This document shows positions 1 to 8,257 of a stretch of 64,000 nt of DNA, piece by piece (positions within the stretch are counted from its first letter, which is position 1; every line of letters starts with the position of its first letter). The position numbers and the translations under genes were made by a program. The DNA is taken from NCBI RefSeq assembly GCF_029167625.1, contig NZ_CP119145.1, positions 6,634,001 through 6,698,000 of the forward strand. Reading direction: 5' to 3'. The notes below the pieces were generated by a model that did no database searches, had not been told where the DNA came from, and saw only the letters and a program-made list of their open reading frames with translations. This DNA comes from Streptomyces sp. AM 4-1-1. Lineage in GTDB: Bacteria > Actinomycetota > Actinomycetes > Streptomycetales > Streptomycetaceae.

Positions 1-613
1 GGATGCGGCCCCGGTCGGGCGAGAGATCGAGGGCGGCGATGACCGATGGGACCGCGATGGAGGGAAGCACGTGCCGCTGAAGGACCTGGATGCGCCGGCC
101 GAGGTCCTGGTAGCCGCTGACGATGTGGGACATCGACTGGACACCGGCGAACGATCCGACGTACAGATCGGCCGTCTCCTGGGTGTCCACATGGGGAAGT
201 AGTTCGCCCTGTTCCCTGGCCTGGTCGAGCAGTTCGCGGGTGGAACCACCCCAGCGAAGAAACGGTCCTGTGCGGTCCAGGCCCTCGGCCCGGGAGTCGA
301 GCGTCAGCCGGACCCCCGCCCTGACCAGAAGGTCCGTCTGGACCCGGTAGGCATGGACCATTCCGATATCGACGAGTTCTTGGAGTTTGCTGGACTGTGA
401 CGGCAAATAGGGTTTCAGGTCCTGTTCGGCGACGATGCCGTGGGCGAGGTCTTCCTTGGACTGGAAATGGAAATACAGCGCACCCTTGGTGACGCCGGCC
501 ACGGTGAGTATCTCCGTGATCGTGGCTGCCTGGTAGCCGCGCCGGTCGAATACCCGAGCGGCTGCTTCCAGGATGGCCCGGCGGGTCCGGACCGCCCTTT
601 CCTGCATGGCCAC
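1..613 (-). CDS. Gamma-butyrolactone receptor-type TetR regulator (ArpA/ScbR-like), 3' end outside window
   Basis: About 204 residues are visible; the C-terminal end lies beyond the window edge. The N-terminal half carries the helix-turn-helix region typical of autoregulator receptors (motif ITEILTVAGVTKGALYFHF, followed by QSKEDLA). Family members bind a gamma-butyrolactone and release DNA at ARE sites. The start is taken as GTG at 611-613, because the residues after it (A-M-Q-E-R-A) align with the usual M-A-x-Q-x-R-A start; an ATG two codons later shares the same AAGGAG ribosome binding site. It is divergent from an AfsA-type synthase gene, the standard arrangement for this signalling pair, and an ARE-like site lies between them. 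Family assignment is firm; the ligand and targets are inferred. Confidence 0.92.
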   Translation of the reverse strand, partial: MAMQERAVRTRRAILEAAARVFDRRGYQAATITEILTVAGVTKGALYFHFQSKEDLAHGIVAEQDLKPYLPSQSSKLQELVDIGMVHAYRVQTDLLVRAGVRLTLDSRAEGLDRTGPFLRWGGSTRELLDQAREQGELLPHVDTQETADLYVGSFAGVQSMSHIVSGYQDLGRRIQVLQRHVLPSIAVPSVIAALDLSPDRGRI

Positions 614-676
614 GCTGCTCCTTGCGCTTCTATGTCTTCCGGGCAAGAGTTCGAGGGACGGTCATCACAGTGACCT

Positions 677-704
677 GTAAAGAACCGACCGCCTTGTATC
701 TTAT
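677..704. promoter_or_regulatory. ARE-like operator (autoregulatory element)
   Basis: The AT-richer 28 bp in the middle of the 143-bp divergent gap read, on the minus strand, AGATACA, then six bases, then a TCGGTTCTTT block. This is the pattern of autoregulatory elements bound by ArpA/ScbR-type receptors. Its place between the receptor and synthase genes suits mutual control of both. Confidence 0.7.
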
Positions 705-756
705 CGATCGCCAGCGGGGCCGAACGGCCGCCGATGGCCTTTGTCCTGGGGAAAGC

Positions 757-1719
757 ATGCAACACGTTACGGTCGTGGACGACGCTCTTCGTGCGAATCA
801 CCTCGATACGGGGCACCCGGTGCCCATCGAGTTGGTGCACAGGGTACGGGAGGAGGACGCCTTCCCCGTCCGCTGGGCCGAGGCGGGGGAGGACCGGTTC
901 CTCGTCCACGCGCGGTGGCCGCACGACCACCCCTTCTACGCGCCGCTGCGCGGACTCCACGATCCGCTGATGCTCGTCGAAACCATGCGGCAGTCGGCCG
1001 TCCTGGTCATCCACGCCGGGTACGGGGTCCCGGTCGGTCATCACTTCCTGCTGGCGGAGCTGGAGTTCACCTGCCGGCCGGAAGGACTCGAAGTGGGGGA
1101 CGGGCCCACCGACGTCGAGGTGGAGGTACGGTGCGAACAGCTGCGCAGGCGCGGTGGGCATCCGAGCCAGATCCGCTCCCGCTGGGTGATCCGCGCCGGC
1201 GGGACCGTACTGGCGACGGGTGAGGGTCTGGGCCGGATGACGAGCCCGCAGGCGTACCGCAGACTGCGCGGCGCCGGAATCGTGCCCGTCGTGCCGGGAC
1301 CCGCGCCCCGGCCCATCGACCCCGCGCGGGCCGGCCGCGGCCGGGCCCATGACGTGGTGCTCTCCGCCACCTCCCGGCCGGACACCTGGCGGCTGCGCGT
1401 GGACACCGGTCACGCCACCCTCTTCCAGCGGGCGAACGACCACATACCGGGGATGCTCCTGCTGGAGGCGGCACGGCAGGCGGCGGCCGCGCTGACCGCT
1501 CCCGCGCCGTTCTTCCCGCACGGGGGGAGCATCGTCTTCGACCGGTACGCGGAGTTCGCCGACGCCTGCTGGATCGAGGCCCGGACGACACCCCCGCCCC
1601 CGGACAGTCCGGACGCCGTCGCCGTGCGCGTCACCGGCAGTCAGGACGGCCACCAGGTGTTCGGCGCCACCCTGCTGGCGTCGGCCCCGGCCCGTGAGGC
1701 GGCGACATGCTCCTCGTGA
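757..1719 (+). CDS. AfsA-family gamma-butyrolactone synthase-like protein
   Basis: 320 residues, the normal family size. Two hotdog-type AfsA repeats can be seen, one around residues 20-120 (HDHPFYAPLRGLHDPLMLVE) and one around 210-300 (NDHIPGMLLLEAARQ). AfsA-type enzymes join a beta-ketoacyl thioester to a glycerol-derived C3 unit in the first committed step of A-factor-type signal synthesis. ATG 757 is preceded by GGGGA. The last 13 bases overlap the next gene, so the two are probably translated together. Regulation by the divergent receptor through the site at 677-704 is inferred. The product and its stereochemistry cannot be read from sequence. Confidence 0.92.
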   Translation: MQHVTVVDDALRANHLDTGHPVPIELVHRVREEDAFPVRWAEAGEDRFLVHARWPHDHPFYAPLRGLHDPLMLVETMRQSAVLVIHAGYGVPVGHHFLLAELEFTCRPEGLEVGDGPTDVEVEVRCEQLRRRGGHPSQIRSRWVIRAGGTVLATGEGLGRMTSPQAYRRLRGAGIVPVVPGPAPRPIDPARAGRGRAHDVVLSATSRPDTWRLRVDTGHATLFQRANDHIPGMLLLEAARQAAAALTAPAPFFPHGGSIVFDRYAEFADACWIEARTTPPPPDSPDAVAVRVTGSQDGHQVFGATLLASAPAREAATCSS

Positions 1720-2549
1720 CGGGTGCCACGGGCACCATCGGCGCAGAGGTGGCCCGTGGGCTGGCGTCCCTCGGGGCGGTGCGCATCCTGGCCCGACGGC
1801 CCGAGGCGGTCACGGCCGACGGGCCGCACGTGGAGATCGTCGAGGGCGACTACGCGGACCCGAGGGCACTGGAGCGGGCCTTCGAAGGGGTGCGGGCGGC
1901 CTTCCTGGTGACGAACCGCCCTGGCGAACCGGACGACGAACGGCTCATCGGCGCCGCCCGCGTCGCCGGCACCCGGCACCTCGTCAAGCTGTCCGCGGCG
2001 GCCGTCGGGGACGCGACGGCGGACGACCTCATCACCGGCTGGCAACGCGGTAACGAGCGGCTGATCCAGGCGGGCGGACCGGACTGGACGCTGCTCAGGC
2101 CGCGTTCCTTCATGTCCAACACACTGTCCTGGGCGGGGTCCGTCAGGTCCGAAGGAGTGGTCCGGGCCCTGTACGGGACCTCCTCCAACGCCTGTGTCGA
2201 CCCACGGGACGTGGCCGAGGTGGCCGTACGGGTCATGACCGAACCCGGTCACGCGGGGCAGACGTACACCCTGTCGGGTCCCGAGGCGATCAGCGCACGC
2301 CAACAGACCGAGCAACTGGCGGACGTGCTCGGACGGGCCCTGCGCTTCGAGGAGCTGACGGAGGGGCAGGTGCGGACGCACCTCGCGCGCCGCTATCCGC
2401 CGGAGGTGGCCGACGCCCTCCTGGCCAGCTCGCGGCGGCAGCTCGACGGAGCGAAGACCGGCGTCTCGCAGACGGTCCGGCAGCTGACAGGACGGCCCGC
2501 CCGCACCTTCCGGGCCTGGGCCGCCGACCACGCCGACGCCTTCGCCTGA
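1707..2549 (+). CDS. NmrA/SDR-like NAD(P)-binding protein
   Basis: 280 residues opening directly with the Rossmann motif GATGTIG, followed by the atypical-SDR pattern of NmrA-like and NAD(P)H-dependent reductases (LLRPRSFMSN, YTLSGPEAIS). Its start lies inside the end of the AfsA-type gene. Reductases in this position often complete butyrolactone synthesis by reducing the ring ketone or butenolide, and that role is likely here, though some NmrA proteins only sense redox state. It is followed by a strong hairpin terminator at 2599-2637. Confidence 0.85.
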   Translation: MLLVTGATGTIGAEVARGLASLGAVRILARRPEAVTADGPHVEIVEGDYADPRALERAFEGVRAAFLVTNRPGEPDDERLIGAARVAGTRHLVKLSAAAVGDATADDLITGWQRGNERLIQAGGPDWTLLRPRSFMSNTLSWAGSVRSEGVVRALYGTSSNACVDPRDVAEVAVRVMTEPGHAGQTYTLSGPEAISARQQTEQLADVLGRALRFEELTEGQVRTHLARRYPPEVADALLASSRRQLDGAKTGVSQTVRQLTGRPARTFRAWAADHADAFA

Positions 2550-2598
2550 CCGGCCCCGCCGCGCGGACGGCCGCACCGGGCGCGGCCGGATCAGCTCC

Positions 2599-2637
2599 GG
2601 ACGGCCGTGCCGGCGGTGTGCCCCGGCACGGCCGTCC
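2599..2637. terminator. Bidirectional hairpin terminator
   Basis: A perfect 15-bp stem (2599-2613 with 2623-2637) and a 9-base loop lie between the converging NmrA-like and FAD monooxygenase genes. No U-tract is present, as is usual in high-G+C actinobacteria. Confidence 0.75.
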
Positions 2638-2704
2638 GCGCGGCCGGCGCCGCCGCCCCGGGGCCGGGAGGAGGTCCCGGCCCGGGACCGCGTACCCGAG
2701 GGGG

Positions 2705-4186
2705 TCACTCCGGGGCGGGCTCCCCGAACCACAGGCGCAGCGCGTCGGCCAGATCGCCGCCGTCGGACGCCCAGCCGACATACCCGTCGGGGCGCACCAG
2801 CACGGACGTGCCCGCCAGGACCGGTTCCGGGGCCGCGGTGACCGTCCGTACCACCCCCGCCCAGGGGGCGGCGGCCTTCCGGTGCGTCGCCCCGTCCCCG
2901 TCGAAGACCAGCAGCAGCGGCCGGTCCGCGCCGAGCAGGCCGATGACGTCCCGCGCCCCCTCCGGTGTGGTCAGCCGGAGGTTGGGCAGGAACGTCCCCT
3001 CCCAGACGGATTCGGCGCCGGTCCGCCGGGGGTACACGGTCTCCTGGTCGCTCACCATGTCACCGATCAGCGTGCTCACCTGATCGAGCGTCATCAGTTC
3101 CGTGAACAGTTCGCGCAGCGGGTCCAGCGCGGGGTCGGGCCGCATCAGCACCAGTTGGGCGCGGGTGTTGTCGATGACGCGCTGGGCGGCCGGACGCCGT
3201 TCGGCGTCGTACGTGTCGAGGAGACCGGGTCCCGCGGTGCCGTGCAGGGTGTGGGCCAGTTTCCAGGACAGGTTGAACGCGTCCTGGATTCCCACGCTCA
3301 ACCCCTGTCCGCCGACCGGGAAGTGGACGTGCGCGGAGTCCCCGGCGAGGAACACCCGGCCCTTCCGGTAGTGCCGTACGAGACGGCTGAAATCGCTGAA
3401 CCGGGACATGAACCGCGCCTCGCTCATCGGGATGTCGTACCCGGCGATCCTGGACGCCTCCGCACGCAGTTCGTCCAGGGTGAGCGGGGTGTTCCGGTCG
3501 GCGCGGGGACCGGAGCAGTCGAGGGTGAGGCAGCGGCCGTACCCGTCGGGGGAGACCTTGCAGACGGTCCAGCCGCGCTCGGTGCGCTGCCAGCCGACGG
3601 GGACGTCCCCGGGCGCGTCGAACCGGACGAGGCCCATCAGCGCGGAGACCGTCGCGGGATGGGTGTCGGCGTCGAAACCCGCGCTCTCTCGGACCGTGCT
3701 GCGCGCCCCGTCGGCCCCGACGGCATAGTCGGCCGTGCAGGTGACGGGGCCGTCCGGTCCCTCCGCGGTCACCTCGACCGAGTCCGCCGTCTGCCGGACG
3801 CCGCGCACCTGATGACCGCGCAGCACGGTCACCCCGCGCTCGCGGGCCCGGGTCTCGAAGTCGGCCTCCAGGGCTGCCTGGGTGCGCTTGAGCAACGGCT
3901 CGGGCTCGTCGGCCGGACCCGTGATGGTCAGCCCCGGCATGCCGGCGAAGTGGAACGGCACGCTCACCGGGCCGGACCCGACCGGCCCGGGCATCGGGTA
4001 ACCGCGTCTGGCCAGCTGCTGCACGCTGCGCGCGTGCAGGGTGCCCGCCTTCGGCAGCTCGACGGTGGCGGCGCCCGTCTCGAACACCACGGTGCCGACA
4101 CCGTGGGCCCCCAGTTCCGCGGCCAGCAGCATGCCCACCGGGCCGCCTCCGACGACGACGACCTGGGTGCGGGGTATGTGTCGCAT
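2705..4186 (-). CDS. FAD-dependent aromatic monooxygenase
   Basis: 493 residues of the PHBH-type class A flavin hydroxylase family used on aromatic polyketides and phenols. The N-terminal GGGPVG dinucleotide-binding motif, a mid-protein GADGARSTVR motif and the FLAGDSAHVHFP FAD-binding motif are all present, followed by the C-terminal thioredoxin-like region (WAGVVRTV, VLVRPDGYVGW). ATG 4184-4186 has a GAGGA site 7-8 bases upstream. No polyketide synthase is in the window. The gene faces the butyrolactone locus, so it may be a leftover or edge gene of a larger cluster lying to the left, or a separate hydroxylase; the substrate is unknown. Confidence 0.9.
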   Translation of the reverse strand: MRHIPRTQVVVVGGGPVGMLLAAELGAHGVGTVVFETGAATVELPKAGTLHARSVQQLARRGYPMPGPVGSGPVSVPFHFAGMPGLTITGPADEPEPLLKRTQAALEADFETRARERGVTVLRGHQVRGVRQTADSVEVTAEGPDGPVTCTADYAVGADGARSTVRESAGFDADTHPATVSALMGLVRFDAPGDVPVGWQRTERGWTVCKVSPDGYGRCLTLDCSGPRADRNTPLTLDELRAEASRIAGYDIPMSEARFMSRFSDFSRLVRHYRKGRVFLAGDSAHVHFPVGGQGLSVGIQDAFNLSWKLAHTLHGTAGPGLLDTYDAERRPAAQRVIDNTRAQLVLMRPDPALDPLRELFTELMTLDQVSTLIGDMVSDQETVYPRRTGAESVWEGTFLPNLRLTTPEGARDVIGLLGADRPLLLVFDGDGATHRKAAAPWAGVVRTVTAAPEPVLAGTSVLVRPDGYVGWASDGGDLADALRLWFGEPAPE

Positions 4187-4282
4187 GTCCGATCCTCTTC
4201 CTCGACGTGGTCCGCCGATCATGGACCGGGCGGCCAGCCCGACTTTACGACGACCGGATCGCGGCGTGCGGGCGGGCGGGTG

Positions 4283-5182
4283 TCATACGACCAGCCGCAG
4301 AGCGGTCCCGGCGATGCCGAGCCGTACCGACTGACCCCATGTCAGCTCCAGTGCGTCACTCTCCATGCCGTCACCGAAGGCGACGACCCGGTCGGACTCC
4401 ACGGTGATGCGCAGGTGCTGACCGATCGTCAACTCGCCGGCGATCAGGGAGGTTCCGGTGGTCGGTGACGGCCACGCCTCCCGTACGAACCAGAGCAGCC
4501 GTGGATCGACCGGACCCGGCAGGGCCGGTACGCCGGAGCGTTCCCGCCAGAGGGAACGTATCCAGCCGGTGGCGCCGGTGCCCGTACCGATCAGTACCCC
4601 GGAGGACGCCTGGGGTTCGGGTGCGGTGCCCGCGTCGTCCGGGCCGATGCGGTAGCGGACGGTCCGGTGGTCCGGCGGGCCGACGCAGATCTCGTTGAGG
4701 GCGAGCAGCCGTTGGGTGTCGTCGGCCACCGCCTCGACCATCGTGAGCCGGTCCGCCACGCAACGCGGGGAGACCGCCGCCCGGAGCAGGGCCGCCGCGT
4801 CGGCGGTGCGGTGGCGCACCAGCACACCGGGGTTGCGGCCGGGGTCGGTGTCGATGCCCACCACGGGCTGTCCCGCCAGGTATTTCGCGGCGTTGGCGAC
4901 CAGCCCGTCCTGACCGACCACGACCACCACGTCCTCGGGCGCGAAGAGGAACCGGTCCAGATCGGTCCGCTCCACCCGGGACCGCCGCCACTGGAGCGGT
5001 ACGGCCGCGGCGACCTCGTCGAGCGCCCGGCGCGTGCGGTGGTGGCGGGCCGCGATCTCGTCGATCGATCGGCCGCGTGAGCCGAGGAAGAACGCGGCCT
5101 GTCCGTGGGTGCCGTGCCGGGCGAGCAGTTCCTCGTACTCCGTGGTGCGGTGCACGAGCACCGCGCGCGGGGCGAGGCTCAC
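4283..5182 (-). CDS. NAD-kinase-like domain protein
   Basis: 299 residues. A glycine-rich VVVVVGQDGLVANAAKYL segment (about residue 87) takes the place of the GGDG motif of NAD and diacylglycerol kinases. NEICVG (about 168) and a TGTGATGW stretch (about 205) match later conserved blocks of the NAD kinase fold, and the C-terminal beta-rich domain is present. The G-to-Q change in the first motif leaves it unclear whether it phosphorylates NAD or something else. The start overlaps the end of the upstream SPFH gene by 4 bp (ATGA), so the two are translationally coupled and probably act together. Confidence 0.75.
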   Translation of the reverse strand: MSLAPRAVLVHRTTEYEELLARHGTHGQAAFFLGSRGRSIDEIAARHHRTRRALDEVAAAVPLQWRRSRVERTDLDRFLFAPEDVVVVVGQDGLVANAAKYLAGQPVVGIDTDPGRNPGVLVRHRTADAAALLRAAVSPRCVADRLTMVEAVADDTQRLLALNEICVGPPDHRTVRYRIGPDDAGTAPEPQASSGVLIGTGTGATGWIRSLWRERSGVPALPGPVDPRLLWFVREAWPSPTTGTSLIAGELTIGQHLRITVESDRVVAFGDGMESDALELTWGQSVRLGIAGTALRLVV

Positions 5183-6192
5183 GCCTGTTCCCGTGGGCCC
5201 GGCCGGCCGAGCGTGGTGAGCAGGCCGGTCAGGACGTCGGGGGAGACGGTGAGGCTGTCGATGCGCGGCAGGTTCTCGGCGAGCCGTGTCGCGGCCAGCG
5301 CGTGCAGGGTCGGCGGGTCCACCTCGGCGTGCACCCGCAGCCAGGCGGCCTGGGACTCCGCGCGGGCGGCCCCGACCTCCCGGGCCGCCTCGGCCTCGGC
5401 GCGGGCCAGCCGCACCGTGCGGAGCGCCTCCGTCTCGGCGCGTACACCGTCCGCGGCCGCGTGTTCCTCGGCCTCGCGACGGGTGTTGGTGCCGCGTTGC
5501 TCCACCAACTGCTCCTCACGCCGCGCGAGTTCGATCTGGCTCGCCAACTCGTTCTCTGCGATGGTCCGTTCGCGCTCGACCGCCACGGCCCGGCGCTCGT
5601 AGGTCGCCCGGTCGGCCTCCTGCTGGATCTGCTCCCGGGCCGGCGTGCGCAACGCGCGCTCCACCTCGGCCTCCGGGCGGATGGCGACGACCCGGACCGC
5701 GACCACGTCGATACCGGTGGCGGGCAGGCGTGACTCGGCGGCGAGTCCGGCCGCGACCCGTTCACGCACCGCGCCGACGCCGTCGGCGAGGGCGACGCCG
5801 AGCGGCGTGCGGGCCAGCACGTCCAGGGTGTGCTGCTGGGCGGTCCCGGTGAGGAGTGTGGCGATCTGCTCCAGTGGCGAGCCGCGCCAGACGCCCGTGT
5901 CCGGATCGACGGAGAAGTCCAGCCGGGCCGCCGCCTCGGCGGGGGCGGATATCCGGTAGGTGACGGTGGCCTGCACGGTGACGTCCTGGAAGTCGGCGGT
6001 ACGGGCGTGGAAGGCCATGGCCAGTTCCCGGTCGTCGACGGGGACCTCGGAGAGCGCCGCGGTCAGCGACCGGTACCAGAAGCTCGCTCCCGGTCCGTCG
6101 TGGGTGAGCCTCCCGCGCTTGTGGTGGCGGATGTGGGCGGTGGGCGCCGAGCGCAGGTGGCGCCAGCCGAAGCGCTTGGTGATGTCGGCCAT
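5179..6192 (-). CDS. SPFH/band-7 domain protein
   Basis: 337 residues. Residues 35-200 resemble an SPFH (band 7) domain (DFQDVTVQATVTYRI, GIDVVAVRVVAIRP), and residues 200-290 are a charged Glu/Arg/Ala-rich helix likely to form a coiled coil, as in flotillin-type proteins. No N-terminal membrane helix is evident, so membrane attachment would need partners. It overlaps the NAD-kinase-like gene by 4 bp. Two identical inverted repeats lie 22 and 55 bp upstream of the start. Flotillin-type scaffolding is known for the family; the role of this two-gene unit is not established. Confidence 0.8.
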   Translation of the reverse strand: MADITKRFGWRHLRSAPTAHIRHHKRGRLTHDGPGASFWYRSLTAALSEVPVDDRELAMAFHARTADFQDVTVQATVTYRISAPAEAAARLDFSVDPDTGVWRGSPLEQIATLLTGTAQQHTLDVLARTPLGVALADGVGAVRERVAAGLAAESRLPATGIDVVAVRVVAIRPEAEVERALRTPAREQIQQEADRATYERRAVAVERERTIAENELASQIELARREEQLVEQRGTNTRREAEEHAAADGVRAETEALRTVRLARAEAEAAREVGAARAESQAAWLRVHAEVDPPTLHALAATRLAENLPRIDSLTVSPDVLTGLLTTLGRPGPREQA

Positions 6193-6213
6193 GTCGAAGA
6201 CCTCCCGTTCTTT

Positions 6214-6261
6214 TCGTCATGGCGACGATAAAGGGATGGGGAAATATCGTCAAGGGGACGA
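6214..6261. promoter_or_regulatory. Two identical inverted repeats upstream of the SPFH operon
   Basis: The pattern TCGTC-N5-GACGA occurs at 6214-6228 and again at 6247-6261, with centres 33 bp apart, about three helical turns. Identical arms on the same DNA face suggest cooperative binding of an unknown regulator in front of the SPFH/NAD-kinase-like operon. Confidence 0.5.
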
Positions 6262-6529
6262 CAAGGGGTGAATGGGTGTCGCGATCGCCAACGGACCGTC
6301 GGCCGCCGCTTGTTCGGAGAAGGCGGGAGAACGCGGTCGGCCGACACCTGAAGAGGTGTCGGCCGACCGGACGGCGCGCCGCCCCCGTCCCCACGGTGCG
6401 GCGCGCGTGGGCGCCGCCTCCGCTGTGCGGCGGCCCACGTTCGGTGGGCCCGGACGCGGGCCCATGTGGGGGAGGCTTCCCGTGTGAGGTGCCCCGCCCT
6501 GGAGGGACGGTACGCCGCCTCCGGGTCTG

Positions 6530-7165
6530 TCAGGCCCCGGACGCCGCCTCCAGCCCCGTGAGACCCAGTGCCGGGAGGACGGAACTGTCCACGAACCGGG
6601 TGAGATACGTCTCGTCAGCCGTCCGCCGCTCCAGCAGCGGCCGGGCCCGCATCACGCCCAGCAGTTGCGCGGCGACGAACTCCGCGGCCGGGCAGTGCTC
6701 CGGGATCTCGCCCCGGTCCATGCCCCGCCGGACCATGGCGTCGATCGCCGCGATCTCCGGTTCGACCAGCGACTCGCGCAGCGCCCGCAGCAGCTCGGGG
6801 CTCTGCAGCGCCGCGTGGCCCAGGGCGTGCATCAGTGAGGTGTCACGCCCCGAGCCGGCGCCGATGGCCCGCGCGGCCGCCCGCAGGTCCTCCGCCAGGG
6901 TGCCCGTGTCGATGTGGGAGAGCGCCATCCGCCGGGTGCTGTGGAGCGCCGCCACCACCAGTTCGGGCTTGGACCCCCACTGGCGGTAGAGCGTGGACTT
7001 CCCGCACCGGGTGCGGGCCGCGACCCCCTCCATGGTGAGCGCGTCGTAACCGCTCTCGCGAAGCAGATCGAGCACGGCCGTGTAGAACTCCTGCGCCCGC
7101 TCGGGCGTGATCTTCGAGCGGCGTGACGCGGGGGCCGGTTCGGGTGCGGGATCGCGCGGTGACAT
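6530..7165 (-). CDS. TetR/AcrR-family regulator
   Basis: 211 residues. The N-terminal helix-turn-helix spans about residues 20-70 (GYDALTMEGVAARTRCGKSTLYRQWGSK), followed by an all-helical ligand-binding half. ATG 7163-7165 is preceded by GGGAG. The gene diverges from a PAP2-type enzyme gene, and a very long perfect palindrome lies in the gap, the expected layout for an autorepressor that also controls the divergent genes. The effector is unknown. Confidence 0.88.
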   Translation of the reverse strand: MSPRDPAPEPAPASRRSKITPERAQEFYTAVLDLLRESGYDALTMEGVAARTRCGKSTLYRQWGSKPELVVAALHSTRRMALSHIDTGTLAEDLRAAARAIGAGSGRDTSLMHALGHAALQSPELLRALRESLVEPEIAAIDAMVRRGMDRGEIPEHCPAAEFVAAQLLGVMRARPLLERRTADETYLTRFVDSSVLPALGLTGLEAASGA

Positions 7166-7202
7166 GGGGCTCTCCCTCTCTGCCTCACTGTGACGGGGGC
7201 CT

Positions 7203-7254
7203 TCGATACGCCAGTGTACCGATACGGCCTCGTATCGGTACACTGGCGTATCGA
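7203..7254. promoter_or_regulatory. 52-bp palindromic operator
   Basis: Perfect 24-bp arms (7203-7226 and 7231-7254) flank a GCCT spacer. A 12-bp self-complementary core, CGTATCGATACG, sits at 7247-7258. It lies 38 bp upstream of the TetR start and about 120 bp upstream of the divergent PAP2 gene. Binding by the TetR protein is inferred. Confidence 0.75.
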
Positions 7255-7372
7255 TACGGTGGTGGATCGCACGATCCGTACCGTGTCACCGTCGGCGGGG
7301 ATCGGGTTCCGTCCACGATCGCCGCCCAGTTCTTCTGATCAGCGTCTGTTCCGTCAGCAAAGGGGCCACCGG

Positions 7373-8257
7373 GTGAGGTACGCCGGTAAAGAGTCGTCGG
7401 AGGGGCCGGAGCGGTCCGCCCCCCGGCCGCCCCTCGTCCGCGAACTTCTTCTCGTGGCGGGACTCTTTCTCGTCTACAAGGTGGGCCGACAGCTCGCGAA
7501 CGGCCATACCGACGAGGCGTTCCGCAACGCGGGACACGTCTGGAGCGCCGAGCGGGCCGTACATCTGCCCGGCGAGGGCTCCGTACAGGGCCTGCTCCTG
7601 CACAGCGAGACGCTGGTCCACCTCGCGAACACGTACTACGCGACGGTGCACTTCCCCGCCACGCTGCTCTTCCTGTGCTGGCTGTACTGGCGCCGCCCCG
7701 GCCACTACCTGTGGTCCCGGCGGGTCCTCGCGGTCCTGACCGGCGCCGCGCTGGCACTGCATCTGCTGTTCCCGCTCGCCCCGCCCCGGATGCTGGGCAC
7801 CGCCCGGCTCGTCGACACCGGCCAGGTGTACGGCCCCTCGGTGTACGGGGCGAAGCCCGCCACGGACTCGATGGCGAACCAGTTCGCCGCGATGCCCTCA
7901 CTGCACTTCGGCTGGGCGGTGATGGTCGCCGTCGGTCTGATCGTCGCCACCCGGTCCCGGTGGCGCCGCCTGTGGCTGCTGCACCCGCTCGTCACCCTCC
8001 TGGTGATAGTGGGGACCGCCAACCACTACTGGCTGGACTCGCTCGTGGTCGTCGCGCTGCTCGGCGTGGCCCTCGCGGTGTTCGTACCGCCCCGCCCGGC
8101 CGGGGCACGAACTCGTAAGCACGAGGCGTGGCCGCCCGGGCCACCCGGTTCCGTCGTACCGGAACGGGAAGCCCCGGCCCGGCGTGCCGCACCGGGGCAC
8201 GAGCGGCCCGACGAGGCCGGTGCCGAGGCGTTCGCCTCGTCCGGAGCACGGAGGTGA
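7373..8257 (+). CDS. PAP2-superfamily membrane phosphatase/phosphotransferase
   Basis: 294 residues with about six membrane helices. The active-site blocks MPSLHFGWA and GTANHYWLDS are those of the PAP2 group that contains inositol-phosphoceramide-synthase-like proteins. GTG 7373 follows an AAGGGG site. The last codons overlap the DMT transporter start (GTGA), so both are in one operon under the divergent TetR protein. Substrate is probably a lipid phosphate or lipid head group, by family only. Confidence 0.85.
   Translation: MRYAGKESSEGPERSAPRPPLVRELLLVAGLFLVYKVGRQLANGHTDEAFRNAGHVWSAERAVHLPGEGSVQGLLLHSETLVHLANTYYATVHFPATLLFLCWLYWRRPGHYLWSRRVLAVLTGAALALHLLFPLAPPRMLGTARLVDTGQVYGPSVYGAKPATDSMANQFAAMPSLHFGWAVMVAVGLIVATRSRWRRLWLLHPLVTLLVIVGTANHYWLDSLVVVALLGVALAVFVPPRPAGARTRKHEAWPPGPPGSVVPEREAPARRAAPGHERPDEAGAEAFASSGARR

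Noticed and set aside
2618..4468. A 616-codon plus-strand frame
   Set aside because: Antisense to the FAD monooxygenase, with no family match and shadow-like composition.
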